56,430 bases of DNA from Betaproteobacteria bacterium (GTDB lineage: Bacteria > Pseudomonadota > Gammaproteobacteria > Burkholderiales > SG8-41). The notes under the pieces are model-generated. The model was not told the origin of the DNA, ran no database searches, and saw nothing but the letters and a program-made list of their open reading frames with translations. Of this stretch, positions 26,779 through 35,127 are shown piece by piece. The stretch's first letter is position 1, and every line of letters starts with the position of its first letter. Where the stretch lies: contig JANYDM010000182.1 of the NCBI GenBank assembly GCA_025363575.1, forward strand, positions 1 through 56,430. The letters are read 5' to 3'. Position numbers and translations under genes: made by a program.

Positions 26779-27666
26779 TCAGGCCGCGGCGCGCGCCGGC
26801 CGCAGTTCGGCGACCCCGTCGGCATCGGTCGCCGAAATAGTCGTGCGCACCATGTGCCGCGGATGCAGGTTGTCGGGCCACGGCCGCCCGCGATGCAGGG
26901 TCGCGCGGTTGTCCCACATCACGACGTCGCCCGCCTGCCAGCGATGCACATAGGTAAACTCCGGCCGCGTCGCGTCGGCTATGAGTTGATCGACCAGCGC
27001 GAGGGCCGCTTCCTTTGGCATGCCTTCGATCGCGCAGGTATGCGATGCGACGTAGATGGAAGTGCGGCCGTTCACGGGATTCACCCAGCGCATGCGCCAG
27101 CAGACTGGAGGCATGGTCGTGCGTTCGCGCTCGGACGCAAGCTGCGGCGCGATCTTGCCGCGCGAGTGCGCGTAGTCGTGCCAGGCGAAGGAGTTCGCCA
27201 GCTTGTCGCGCATGGCCTGCGGCAGGCGTTCCCACGCCAGCCGCATCGAAGTGAATTCCGTTTCGCCGCCCTGGGGTGGGACCACCCGCGCCGACAGCAC
27301 CGATGCGAGCGCCGGCGGAATCTTGAATGTGCTGTCGGTATACCACAACTGATTCGCGCGCGCGCGCAATGCCTCTTTGTGCCCGGGCGGCACCAGCATG
27401 CCGGTCGCGCGGTCGATATTGGTGAGTATGCTGAACGGCGTGCCTTCGCCTAGCGAAGCGGCTTTGGCGGTTTCCAGCGGCCCGAAGCGTTGCGAGTACG
27501 CAACTTGCAATTCGTCGCTGATTGGCTGGCGGCGAAAGATCAGCACGGAATGTTCCTCGAACGCCGCGCGCACCGCCGCATACACGTCGTCGCGCGCCGC
27601 CACGTCGGCAAGTCCCGCGCCGCGAACTTCGGCGCAGAAGCCGGGTCCCACAGCAATCAATTGCAT
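26779..27666 (-). CDS. TauD/TfdA-family dioxygenase with an altered iron ligand
   Basis: This 295-aa protein resembles TfdA. It has FGPLETAKAAS, PPQGGETEFTSMRLAW, and the distal block WDNRATLHRGRPWPD with H258 plus the arginine region RHMVRTT. The first iron-ligand motif reads LWYTDSTFK, so the usual histidine is Tyr109 (TAT at 27340-27342); Asp111 remains. ATG 27666 has GGAGA upstream; the open frame continues further without homology. The PIN gene follows immediately. If the sequence is right, normal iron binding is doubtful. Confidence 0.85.
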   Translation of the reverse strand: MQLIAVGPGFCAEVRGAGLADVAARDDVYAAVRAAFEEHSVLIFRRQPISDELQVAYSQRFGPLETAKAASLGEGTPFSILTNIDRATGMLVPPGHKEALRARANQLWYTDSTFKIPPALASVLSARVVPPQGGETEFTSMRLAWERLPQAMRDKLANSFAWHDYAHSRGKIAPQLASERERTTMPPVCWRMRWVNPVNGRTSIYVASHTCAIEGMPKEAALALVDQLIADATRPEFTYVHRWQAGDVVMWDNRATLHRGRPWPDNLHPRHMVRTTISATDADGVAELRPARAAA

Positions 27667-27831
27667 CGACGTTGTCTCCGCGCGGCGCGCCAGTGCCGCC
27701 ATGAATTCAGGTATGCCCCCATCCAGTATATCGCCGCGCGGGACGGGCCGCCGTCCTGCGCGGCGGCGGCGGTTTCCTGCTAGCATGCACGCCACAGACG
27801 ACGGCAACGGAACAACCGCGACACTCAGTCC

Positions 27832-28365
27832 ATGAATATCGATCTCGTGCAAGTGACCCGCGCGCTCGATTACGCCGCAAAGAAACATGTCGACCAGCGG
27901 CGCAAGGGCGAGGCGCAAGAGCCTTATGTCAACCATCTCATCGAAGTCGCGAATCTGCTGACGGAAGCTACCAACGGCGACGATGCGAATCTCGTCATCG
28001 CCGGTGTCCTGCATGACTGCATCGAAGACCAGGGCGTCACTTACGAAGAGCTGGTCGGGCGCTTCGGCCGCGACGTAGCGGACATCGTGCGCGAGGTCAC
28101 GGACGATAAATCGCTGCTGAAGGCCGAACGCAAGCGCCTGCAGATCGAGCACGCACCGCACGCCTCGGCGCGCGCGCGCATGCTGAAGATCGCCGACAAG
28201 ACGTCCAACCTGCGCGCCATGGTGGCGAGCCCGCCGAGCGGCTGGGACGAGCAGCGCAAACGCGATTACTTTACCTGGGCGCAGGCCGTCGTCGCCGGTT
28301 GTCGTGGCGTCAATGCATTCCTCGAAACCAAGTTCGACGAGGCTTACCGCATCGGGCAGAAATGA
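27832..28365 (+). CDS. HD-domain phosphohydrolase, MESH1 / SpoT-hydrolase-like
   Basis: This 177-aa stand-alone HD protein has the metal and catalytic residues of (p)ppGpp hydrolases: YVNHLIEVANLL (H35), GVLHDCIEDQG (H61, D62, E65, D66) and KIADKTSNLRAM. It lacks synthetase, TGS and ACT domains. Small proteins of this type hydrolyse ppGpp or related pyrophosphorylated nucleotides. The substrate here is inferred from family only. Confidence 0.85.
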   Translation: MNIDLVQVTRALDYAAKKHVDQRRKGEAQEPYVNHLIEVANLLTEATNGDDANLVIAGVLHDCIEDQGVTYEELVGRFGRDVADIVREVTDDKSLLKAERKRLQIEHAPHASARARMLKIADKTSNLRAMVASPPSGWDEQRKRDYFTWAQAVVAGCRGVNAFLETKFDEAYRIGQK

Positions 28366-28462
28366 GCGGCATCACCGGCCGGTAAAGCGCGGCAATTCGA
28401 CTGGACGGGGGCGGCAGGATGGCGGTATGGTCTGGCTGCGCAAAGTTAGCGAGGAGAACGCC

Positions 28463-29812
28463 ATGTCGCACTTGCTGTATCGGGACAATCTGGGCCACGC
28501 GTTGCCGGTCGCGGTGGCGGGCGACGGGCCTTATCTCATCGACGCGGCAGGCAAGCGCTATATAGATGCATCCGGCGGCGCGGCGGTATCGTGCCTGGGG
28601 CATAGCAATGAAGCCGTGCGCGCGGCGATCCGCGGGCAGACCGACCGGTTGGCGTTCGCGCACTCTCGTTTTTTTACGACCGAGCCGGCGGAAATGCTGG
28701 CTGACGATCTCGTCCGCGGCGCGCCGGGACAACTCACCAAGGTATGGCTGACCTGCGGCGGCTCCGAGTCAGTCGAAGCCGCGTTGAAGCTCACGCGTCA
28801 GTATTTCGTCGAGAGCGGGCAGCCGCAGCGCAAGTTCGTCATCGCGCGTCGCCAGGGTTATCACGGCAACACCTTCGGCGCCTTGTCCGCGAGCGGCAAC
28901 ATCTGGCGCCGTCGCCAGTTCGAGCCGTTGCTGATCAGCGCTATGCAGCACATCCCACCATGCTATGCGTATCGCAACAAAGGCGCTGACGAAAGTGCGG
29001 AAGCGTATGGTTTGCGCATGGCCAATGAGCTCGAAGCGAAAATTCTCGAGCTCGGCAGCGCCAATGTCGCGGCTTTCATCGCCGAGACGGTGGTCGGCGC
29101 CACGCTCGGCGCCGTAACGGCAACGCCAGGCTATTTCAAACGCATCCGCGAAATCTGCGATGAGCACGGCGTACTGCTGATACTCGATGAAGTCATGTGC
29201 GGCATGGGCCGCACCGGTACGCGCTTCGCGTGCGAGCAGGAAGGCATAGCGCCCGACATGCTGACGGTGGCCAAGGGATTGGGCGCGGGCTACCAGCCGG
29301 TGGGCGCGCTGCTCATCGCTGAAAAAATCCATCGCGCGATCGAGGGCGGCAGCAACGTCGTCATGCACGGCCATACATTTACCGGACACCCGGTCGCATG
29401 CGCGGCGGCGAACGCCACGCAGAATGAAATCCGCAAACGCGATCTGCTCGCCAATGTGAAGCGCCAGGGCGCGGCGCTCAGCGCCGCCCTCATAGACCGT
29501 TTCGGCAACCATCCCCATGTCGGCGATATCCGCGGCCGCGGGCTCTTCATGGCGCTCGAGTTCGTGGCCGATCGCCGCAGTAAGCAGCCCTTCGATGCCG
29601 CGCTCAAGGTGAGCGCGAAGATCAAGGACGCCGGCATGGACAACGGCCTGATCTGCTATCCGGGCGGCGGCATCATCGACGGCAAGAGCGGCGACCACGC
29701 GATGATCGCGCCGCCGTACATTGTCGATGCGGAGCACATCGAAGAAATCGTCGACAAGCTCGGGCGCACTGTCGATGCGGTCATGCGCGAAGTGAATATC
29801 AAAGCGGCGTAG
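28463..29812 (+). CDS. Class III PLP-dependent aminotransferase
   Basis: This is a 449-aa omega-aminotransferase-type enzyme. It has CGGSESVEAALKLTRQY, RRQGYHGNTFGALSASG, LDEVMCGMGRTGTRF (D242 binds the PLP nitrogen) and the Schiff-base lysine in TVAKGLGAGYQPVGA (K271). Similar enzymes use taurine, beta-alanine, GABA or putrescine as amino donors; the exact donor cannot be read. GAGGAG lies seven bases before ATG 28463. The frame upstream overlaps the HD gene and is not coding. Confidence 0.92.
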   Translation: MSHLLYRDNLGHALPVAVAGDGPYLIDAAGKRYIDASGGAAVSCLGHSNEAVRAAIRGQTDRLAFAHSRFFTTEPAEMLADDLVRGAPGQLTKVWLTCGGSESVEAALKLTRQYFVESGQPQRKFVIARRQGYHGNTFGALSASGNIWRRRQFEPLLISAMQHIPPCYAYRNKGADESAEAYGLRMANELEAKILELGSANVAAFIAETVVGATLGAVTATPGYFKRIREICDEHGVLLILDEVMCGMGRTGTRFACEQEGIAPDMLTVAKGLGAGYQPVGALLIAEKIHRAIEGGSNVVMHGHTFTGHPVACAAANATQNEIRKRDLLANVKRQGAALSAALIDRFGNHPHVGDIRGRGLFMALEFVADRRSKQPFDAALKVSAKIKDAGMDNGLICYPGGGIIDGKSGDHAMIAPPYIVDAEHIEEIVDKLGRTVDAVMREVNIKAA

Positions 29813-29892
29813 CGCCGCGCGGCAAAGCGATCAACGTGGCGTAGACGCTCGCCGCAACGCAATCAACGCGGCGCAGATAAGGGCAAACCGGT

Positions 29893-30591
29893 TTATTTGA
29901 TCGGCAGGAACACCGCCGTCGCCAGGCTCTGGATCACCTTCACGATCGTGCGGTTCTCCTTGTCGGCGATGATCTTCGACAGGAGATCGAGGTTGCCGAT
30001 CGTCTTGCCGAACTCGCGCTCGAAACTCAGATTGCGCGCGCCATTGCCGGTTTCATTCGACAGCAGAAAGAGTTCGCCGCGCGCGGTACGCGCATTGGAG
30101 AGCTTCCACACCGCGATTTCGACATTGCGCGCGGCGTTGTACAGCCGCTACGGGTCGAGGTCGTCGAGCATGAAGAACTCGGTCTTGTCATTGAACGCGC
30201 TCTGGGTCATGCTGCCGAGCCCCGCCACCAGCGCGAGCACGCGATCGCCCGCGTAATCGTCGCGGAACGCCAGGTGGATCGCGTCGGTTCCGCGCCTGCC
30301 CTGCAGTTCCCGAAACATCCATTCGTGGCGGCCTTCGAAGATGCGCGCAAGTCCCGCTTCCACGGTGGCGGCGCCGCTTTTTTTCAGCTCGCGTGGATTG
30401 CGCTGGTAGAGCTTGTCCGCGAGCAGTTTCAGATCGATAAAGATTCCGCGCTGATGCGCTTCGGCGACGCGGTCGATGTCGGATTTGGCGAGTTGCGACG
30501 GCTCGAAGCCGCCGCCGGTGCGTGGCGGCGTGGTGCCATGGCTCGCGCAGCCCGCGAGCACTGCCATGCTCACCAGCAAGGCGCGCCGCAT
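29893..30591 (-). pseudogene. Lipoprotein gene interrupted by an in-frame amber codon
   Basis: Two open frames lie in the same frame, separated by TAG at 30148-30150. The first part starts MRRALLVSMAVLAGCASHG, with a lipobox at Cys15, and ends FFMLDDLDP. After the TAG it resumes seamlessly as RLYNAARNVEIAVWKLSNAR and runs 84 more residues to the natural stop. CAG (Gln) to TAG is one transition and would restore about 232 aa. The gene overlaps the upstream nucleotidyltransferase stop by one base (TGATG), implying coupling. It may be a true nonsense mutation, readthrough, or a sequencing error. I recognise a lipoprotein but not its function. Confidence 0.75.
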
Positions 30592-30977
30592 CAGCGGCGG
30601 CACGATATCCGTTCGGCAGACCCGATGATAAAAACCTTGTGCTGCTTCTGCATCGCCAGCAAGACGCGGTTGCCTGCCGCCAGCTTGCGCGTCCATTCGT
30701 CGGTGCTGTACACGCTGGGGTTGATCATGCGGCCCAGATATTTGGCGGCGTCGATCAGCGGCGCGAGCACATCGGCGTGCGTGATGTTGCGTCCGACGAT
30801 CATCATATCGATATCGTGTTTGCCGGCAAGCGCCATCCCGGCCGTGGTGCCATAAACGAAGGCCGCGTCGATGCGTGGCGCGAGCGCCGCCAGCGCCGCG
30901 CGCAGGACGTCGGTCACCGAGGGCGCGTCGCTTCCACTGTCATCCGGATCATCGTTGGGTGGCGGTTCGAGCAGCAT
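30591..30977 (-). CDS. MNT-type nucleotidyltransferase domain protein
   Basis: A 128-aa protein with the minimal nucleotidyltransferase motif FVYGTTAGMALAGKHDIDMM (Gly-Thr, then D55 and D57), and the family tail YLGRMINPSVYSTDEW with HKVFIIGS. Relatives commonly carry a winged-helix domain in front of this core. Here the frame reaches a stop about 20 codons before the ATG, so no such domain is present. It is translationally coupled to the amber-interrupted lipoprotein. Target unknown. Confidence 0.75.
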   Translation of the reverse strand: MLLEPPPNDDPDDSGSDAPSVTDVLRAALAALAPRIDAAFVYGTTAGMALAGKHDIDMMIVGRNITHADVLAPLIDAAKYLGRMINPSVYSTDEWTRKLAAGNRVLLAMQKQHKVFIIGSAERISCRR

Positions 30978-31226
30978 CTTGAGGTTGGTTCGTGTGCGGC
31001 CTGCGGTTAGTCGAGCGAGTGCCGGGCTACTTTACTCCACGCTTGCGCGAATAAACAAATTCCGGCGCTATGCAAAAAAATATTTGCGCGCGGGCAATAA
31101 AACGGCATGTAAATTTTTCAACACACTTGCGCCCTCGTACGACAGTGCTGCAAGCGTTGCGATCGAGTCTTGCCGCCGGCAGCAATCGCTCGCGTGGCGT
31201 AAAATAGCATGCGAGGAGAAACCATT

Positions 31227-32231
31227 ATGTCAGGCGCCCTTAGTCATAGACGCATTTTTCTGGCGCGAACGCTGTTCTGCGCGTGCGCAGGTCTGGCCGG
31301 CTCAGCGTTTGCCGCGCCGGCCGACATCGCGAAAGATTTTCCAACCAAACCAGTGCGCCTGATCGTGCCGTTCACGGCCGGTGCGGGCACCGACTCGACC
31401 GCGCGCCTGGTCGCCGCCAAAATGAGCGAGTTGTGGGGCCAGCAAGTCGTTGCCGACAATCGGACCGGCGCCACCGGCTCAATCGGCGTCGACATCACCG
31501 CGCACGCCGCGCCCGACGGTTATACGATCTGCCTCATTTCGGCCTCGCATGCCGTCAACGCTGCCGTCAATCCGAAACTGCCGTACGATCTCACAAGGGA
31601 TCTGACGGGCGTATCGCAATTGACTTCGCTGTTCTACGCGGTCTACATCAACCCGAGTGTTCCCGCGAACAGCGTCAAGGACCTGATCGCTTACGCGAAA
31701 ACCAACCCTAACAAGCTCAACTACGGCTCGTCCGGCACCGGCGGCCTCGAGCATTTCGCGGGCGAAATGTTCAACTACATGACGGGCACGAAAATAACCC
31801 ACATTCCATTCAAGGGTGCGGCGTCCGCGATTCTTGCCAACCTCGCGAACGAGATCCAGCTCGGCTATTCGACGTATATAGGCGTCAAGCCGCAAGTCGC
31901 GAGCGGCCGTCTGCGGCTGCTGGCAGTTACCTCGGCCAGGCGCTCGCCGGCGCTGCCGGACACGCCTGCGGTTGCAGAAACGGTGCCGGGCTACGAAGTC
32001 AATCAATGGTACGGCATCATCATTTCTTCCAAGGTGCCGCCCGTGCTGGTGAATAAAATCAATGCCGGCATCGTAGCGGCTTTGAAATCGCCGGACGTGG
32101 TGCAGCGTCTTGTTGCCGACGGGTCTGTGCCGGTGGGCTCCAGCCCCGGGCAGTTCAGCGCGCACATCAAGTCCGAAATATTGAAGTGGCGAAAATTCGC
32201 ACAGGATTCGCATCTGGTCCTGACGCAATGA
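31227..32231 (+). CDS. Bug/TctC-family periplasmic solute receptor (3)
   Basis: This 334-aa receptor is the first of three in tandem. The signal peptide ends near AFAAP and has an arginine pair (HRRIF) before the hydrophobic core. The ligand loop reads PFTAGAGTDSTARL, replacing one glycine of the usual GG with alanine. GAGGAG precedes ATG 31227. Its last codon overlaps the next gene (ATGA). Confidence 0.93.
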   Translation: MSGALSHRRIFLARTLFCACAGLAGSAFAAPADIAKDFPTKPVRLIVPFTAGAGTDSTARLVAAKMSELWGQQVVADNRTGATGSIGVDITAHAAPDGYTICLISASHAVNAAVNPKLPYDLTRDLTGVSQLTSLFYAVYINPSVPANSVKDLIAYAKTNPNKLNYGSSGTGGLEHFAGEMFNYMTGTKITHIPFKGAASAILANLANEIQLGYSTYIGVKPQVASGRLRLLAVTSARRSPALPDTPAVAETVPGYEVNQWYGIIISSKVPPVLVNKINAGIVAALKSPDVVQRLVADGSVPVGSSPGQFSAHIKSEILKWRKFAQDSHLVLTQ

Positions 32232-33217
32232 AACGTGCGTTTGTTTTGCTCGGCGCGCTTCCCGCGCTGGCGTTTCCTGCGCTCGTGTACCCCGCGCTGG
32301 CGTATGGCGCGGCGGCGGCCGAACCGGCCTATCCGCAGAAGCCGGTGCGCATCATCGTCAATGTGACCGCCGGCGGCGGCGTGGACGCGGTCGCGCGCAT
32401 CGCTGCGCAGCACTACTCGCAAATCTGGGGCCAGCCCTTCGTGATCGACAATCGCGTGGGCGCCGGCGGCAGCATAGGCATAGAGCTGGCCGCCAAGGCA
32501 CTTCCTGACGGCTATACACTGCTGGTGACCAGCAGCGGCGTGGTGACCAACGCAGCGTTGCGACCGCAAAGCTACGATCCGATACGCGACTTGCAGCCGA
32601 TCAGCAAGCTGACGTCCAACCCGTATATCGTCATTCTCACGCCGTCGCTGCCGGCGGCGAACGTAAGAGAGCTCGTCGCGCTTGCGAAATCCAGGCCGGG
32701 CGGCGTGAGCTACGCCTCCGCGGGAATCGGCAGCATCGTGCATATGGGCGCGGAGCTGTTGACTGCGATGGCTGGCACGCCGATGACGCACATTCCTTAT
32801 AAAGGGGTCGCCGATGCGTATCCCGCGGTGGCCGCGGGGCAGGCTGACTGGATGATCGGCAGCCCGATTTCCGCGCTGCCGTTGATACGTGCCGGACGGT
32901 TGAAAGCGATTGCTGTGACCAGCAAGATGCGCGCAAAAGCATTACCTGAGTTGCCGACGGTCGCCGAGAGCGGTTTTCCCGGTTACGAGGTTGTCGCGTG
33001 GTTCGGCCTGTTCGCGCCCGCGCATACGCCGCCGGGCATCGTGACGAAACTGAGCGCGGAAGCGCGCAATTCGCTACAGTCGCCGGAAGTCGCGCGCCGC
33101 ATGGAAGTCGAGGGCACCGATGCCGTCGGCAACACGCCGTCGCAATTTGCCGTCGAAGTGAGGGCCGAGTACGACAAATGGCGCGCGCTCGTCAAGAAAA
33201 CCGGCATGAAGTTCTAG
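32228..33217 (+). CDS. Bug/TctC-family periplasmic solute receptor (4)
   Basis: This 329-aa receptor starts at an ATG overlapping the previous stop by four bases, so the two are translationally coupled. The signal region is long and Ala/Pro-rich, ending near GAAAAEP. The ligand loop reads NVTAGGGVDAVARI, and HIPYKGVADAYPAVAAGQ differs from the other copies in the dimer-side loop. It is not a recent duplicate of its neighbours. Confidence 0.92.
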   Translation: MKRAFVLLGALPALAFPALVYPALAYGAAAAEPAYPQKPVRIIVNVTAGGGVDAVARIAAQHYSQIWGQPFVIDNRVGAGGSIGIELAAKALPDGYTLLVTSSGVVTNAALRPQSYDPIRDLQPISKLTSNPYIVILTPSLPAANVRELVALAKSRPGGVSYASAGIGSIVHMGAELLTAMAGTPMTHIPYKGVADAYPAVAAGQADWMIGSPISALPLIRAGRLKAIAVTSKMRAKALPELPTVAESGFPGYEVVAWFGLFAPAHTPPGIVTKLSAEARNSLQSPEVARRMEVEGTDAVGNTPSQFAVEVRAEYDKWRALVKKTGMKF

Positions 33218-33243
33218 CCGGGTCACGCAGGGACAGTATAAGC

Positions 33244-34212
33244 ATGACTGCACATTTCATTCGCTGCATGGCGGCGCTGGTCGCCGCTTTCGCAGTCGGC
33301 GCTGTGTACGCGCAGGGCGAATATCCGGCCCGGCCGATCCGCTTTTTAGTCGGTGTCGTGCCGGGCGGCGCCGCTGACAATCTGGCGCGCGCGGTGGCGC
33401 AGCGCTATGCGAGTCAATTTCGCCAGCAGGTCATCGTCGATAATCGCGCCGGCGCCAACCAGACTATCGCGGCGGACATCACTGCGAAGTCCGCGCCTGA
33501 CGGCTATACCGTAGCAATCATTGCGTCGGCGCATGCGATCAGCCCCTCGCTGTACAAGCTGCCATTCGATTCGTATAAGGATTTTTCGGCGATCGGAATG
33601 ATTGCGATGGTGCCGAACGTGCTCGTCGTGCATCCTTCTCTCCCGGCGCGCTCGGTCAAAGAGTTGATTGCATTGGCGCGCGCGAAACCGAACGAGCTCA
33701 ACTTCGGCTCGTCCGGCATCGGCTCGGCGAGCCATTTGTCCGCGGAGCTTTTTCAGTCGATGGCGCAGGTCAAGTTCGTGCACGTGCCGTTCAAGGGCCA
33801 GGGTCTGGCGATGATCGATCTGCTCGGCGGCCATATGCAACTGGGGTTTCCGTCGGTGCCGGCGGCCATTCAGCACGTGAAAGCCGGCAAAATGATCGCG
33901 CTCGCGGTCGCGACCAAACAACGTTCGTCGGCTTTGCCCGAAGTGCCGACGATGAGCGAGGCGGGCCTGACCGGCTATGAAGTCAGCGGCTGGTACGGCG
34001 TGGTCGGCCCCGCGCATCTGCCAAAGGCTGTCGTCATGAAATTGAACGGCGAACTCAATGCCATGCTGCGCGATCCGGCGAGCCGTGGGATTCTCGCGCG
34101 CGAAGGCGCCGATCCTCTGCCCGGCACGCCCGAAGAATTTTCGAATACACTTGCCGCCGATATCGTGAAATGGGCGGAGGTGGTCAAGGCTGCGGGTATC
34201 AAGGTTGATTGA
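33244..34212 (+). CDS. Bug/TctC-family periplasmic solute receptor (5)
   Basis: This 322-aa receptor is the third in tandem, starting 27 bases after the previous stop. The signal peptide ends AVYAQ, the ligand loop is VVPGGAADNLARA, and the later block is HVPFKGQGLAMIDLLGGH. A spacer with inverted repeats follows directly at its stop codon, before the SDR gene. Confidence 0.93.
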   Translation: MTAHFIRCMAALVAAFAVGAVYAQGEYPARPIRFLVGVVPGGAADNLARAVAQRYASQFRQQVIVDNRAGANQTIAADITAKSAPDGYTVAIIASAHAISPSLYKLPFDSYKDFSAIGMIAMVPNVLVVHPSLPARSVKELIALARAKPNELNFGSSGIGSASHLSAELFQSMAQVKFVHVPFKGQGLAMIDLLGGHMQLGFPSVPAAIQHVKAGKMIALAVATKQRSSALPEVPTMSEAGLTGYEVSGWYGVVGPAHLPKAVVMKLNGELNAMLRDPASRGILAREGADPLPGTPEEFSNTLAADIVKWAEVVKAAGIKVD

Positions 34213-34300
34213 ATCAGTGATTTAGTATTTAAGTGATTCAGTAAATCTGTGATTAAGCGGGCCCATACCTAATCACCTAATCACTGAATCATCTAAAAAA
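34211..34300. repeat. Nested inverted repeat between Bug receptor 5 and the SDR gene
   Basis: The AT-rich spacer is made almost wholly of variants of GTGATT and its complement. Outer arms TGATTCAGT (34234-34242) and ACTGAATCA (34283-34291) are exact. Inner arms GTGATTA (34249-34255) and TAATCAC (34270-34276) are exact too. The result is a nested hairpin of about 58 bases. It has no T-run, so it is not a standard terminator. Confidence 0.75.
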
Positions 34301-34310
34301 GGAATCAATC

Positions 34311-35123
34311 GTGGGAAGACTGGACGGCAAAGTTGCATTTCTGACCGGCGCCGGCGCCGGCATCGCGAAGGCGACTGCGCTGGCCTTCGTGCGAGAAGGC
34401 GCGAAGGTCGCCATAATCGAACTCAACAAGGAAACGGGCGCCGCGGCTGAAGCGGAAGTACGCGCGGCCGGCGGCGATGCAATCTTTATCGCGACCGATG
34501 TCACCGACGATGCCAGCGTCAAGCGGGCGGTCGAAGCGACGGTTGCGAAATTCGGCACCGTAAACGTGCTCTTCAATTGCGCGGGGGGCTCGTTGCAGGA
34601 AGACGTGCGGGTGCACGAAATGGATCTCGACGTGTGGAACCGAACCATTGCGCTGAATCTGCTGCATCCTTTCCTGACCTGCCGCCATGCGATCCCGCAC
34701 ATGATGAAGGCGGGCGCCGGCTCTATCGTCAATGTGACTTCGCACCTGGGCCTCATGGGTTCCATGAAGCCCGCGTATGCGGCGACCAAGGGCGGCATCA
34801 TCTCGTTTACCAAGACGCTGGCGGCGCAATATGCGGACCACGGCATACGCGCCAACGGCATCGCGCCCGGGTCGGTGCGCACGGAGCGTCAGATCAACCG
34901 CTACGAAAACAAGGAGTGGCTGAATCCGGAAAAGCCCTCGCTTGCCGCGCGCACGCGCCTTGTAATGAAAAAACTCTACCCATTCGCGTCCGGCGATCCC
35001 GGCGATATCGCCGCCATCGCGGTCTTTCTCGCTTCGGACGAATCGCGCATGCTGACCGGCACCACCATCGCCGCCGACGGCGGACGCTCGTCTTACCTCA
35101 AGGTCTACGCGGGCGAGGAATGA
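34311..35123 (+). CDS. SDR-family NAD(P)-dependent oxidoreductase
   Basis: This 270-aa short-chain dehydrogenase has the Rossmann glycine motif FLTGAGAGIAKATA (10-23), NCAGG (about 89-93), catalytic Ser144 in VNVTSHLG, and YAATK (156-160). The start is GTG 34311 with AAGGA upstream. It overlaps no neighbour, but the hydroxyacid dehydrogenase starts five bases after its stop, so the two form an operon. It probably oxidises a hydroxy intermediate of an organic-acid pathway (inference). Confidence 0.92.
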   Translation: MGRLDGKVAFLTGAGAGIAKATALAFVREGAKVAIIELNKETGAAAEAEVRAAGGDAIFIATDVTDDASVKRAVEATVAKFGTVNVLFNCAGGSLQEDVRVHEMDLDVWNRTIALNLLHPFLTCRHAIPHMMKAGAGSIVNVTSHLGLMGSMKPAYAATKGGIISFTKTLAAQYADHGIRANGIAPGSVRTERQINRYENKEWLNPEKPSLAARTRLVMKKLYPFASGDPGDIAAIAVFLASDESRMLTGTTIAADGGRSSYLKVYAGEE

Positions 35124-35127
35124 CGGC

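Noticed and set aside
29813..29880. Imperfect direct repeat after the aminotransferase gene
   Set aside because: Two similar stretches (GCGATCAACGTGGCG and GCAATCAACGCGGCG) are short and diverged; not enough to call an element.
30148..30150. Pyrrolysine or a general amber recoding
   Set aside because: The TAG fits a simple CAG to TAG change; no methylamine methyltransferase context or other internal TAG was noticed.
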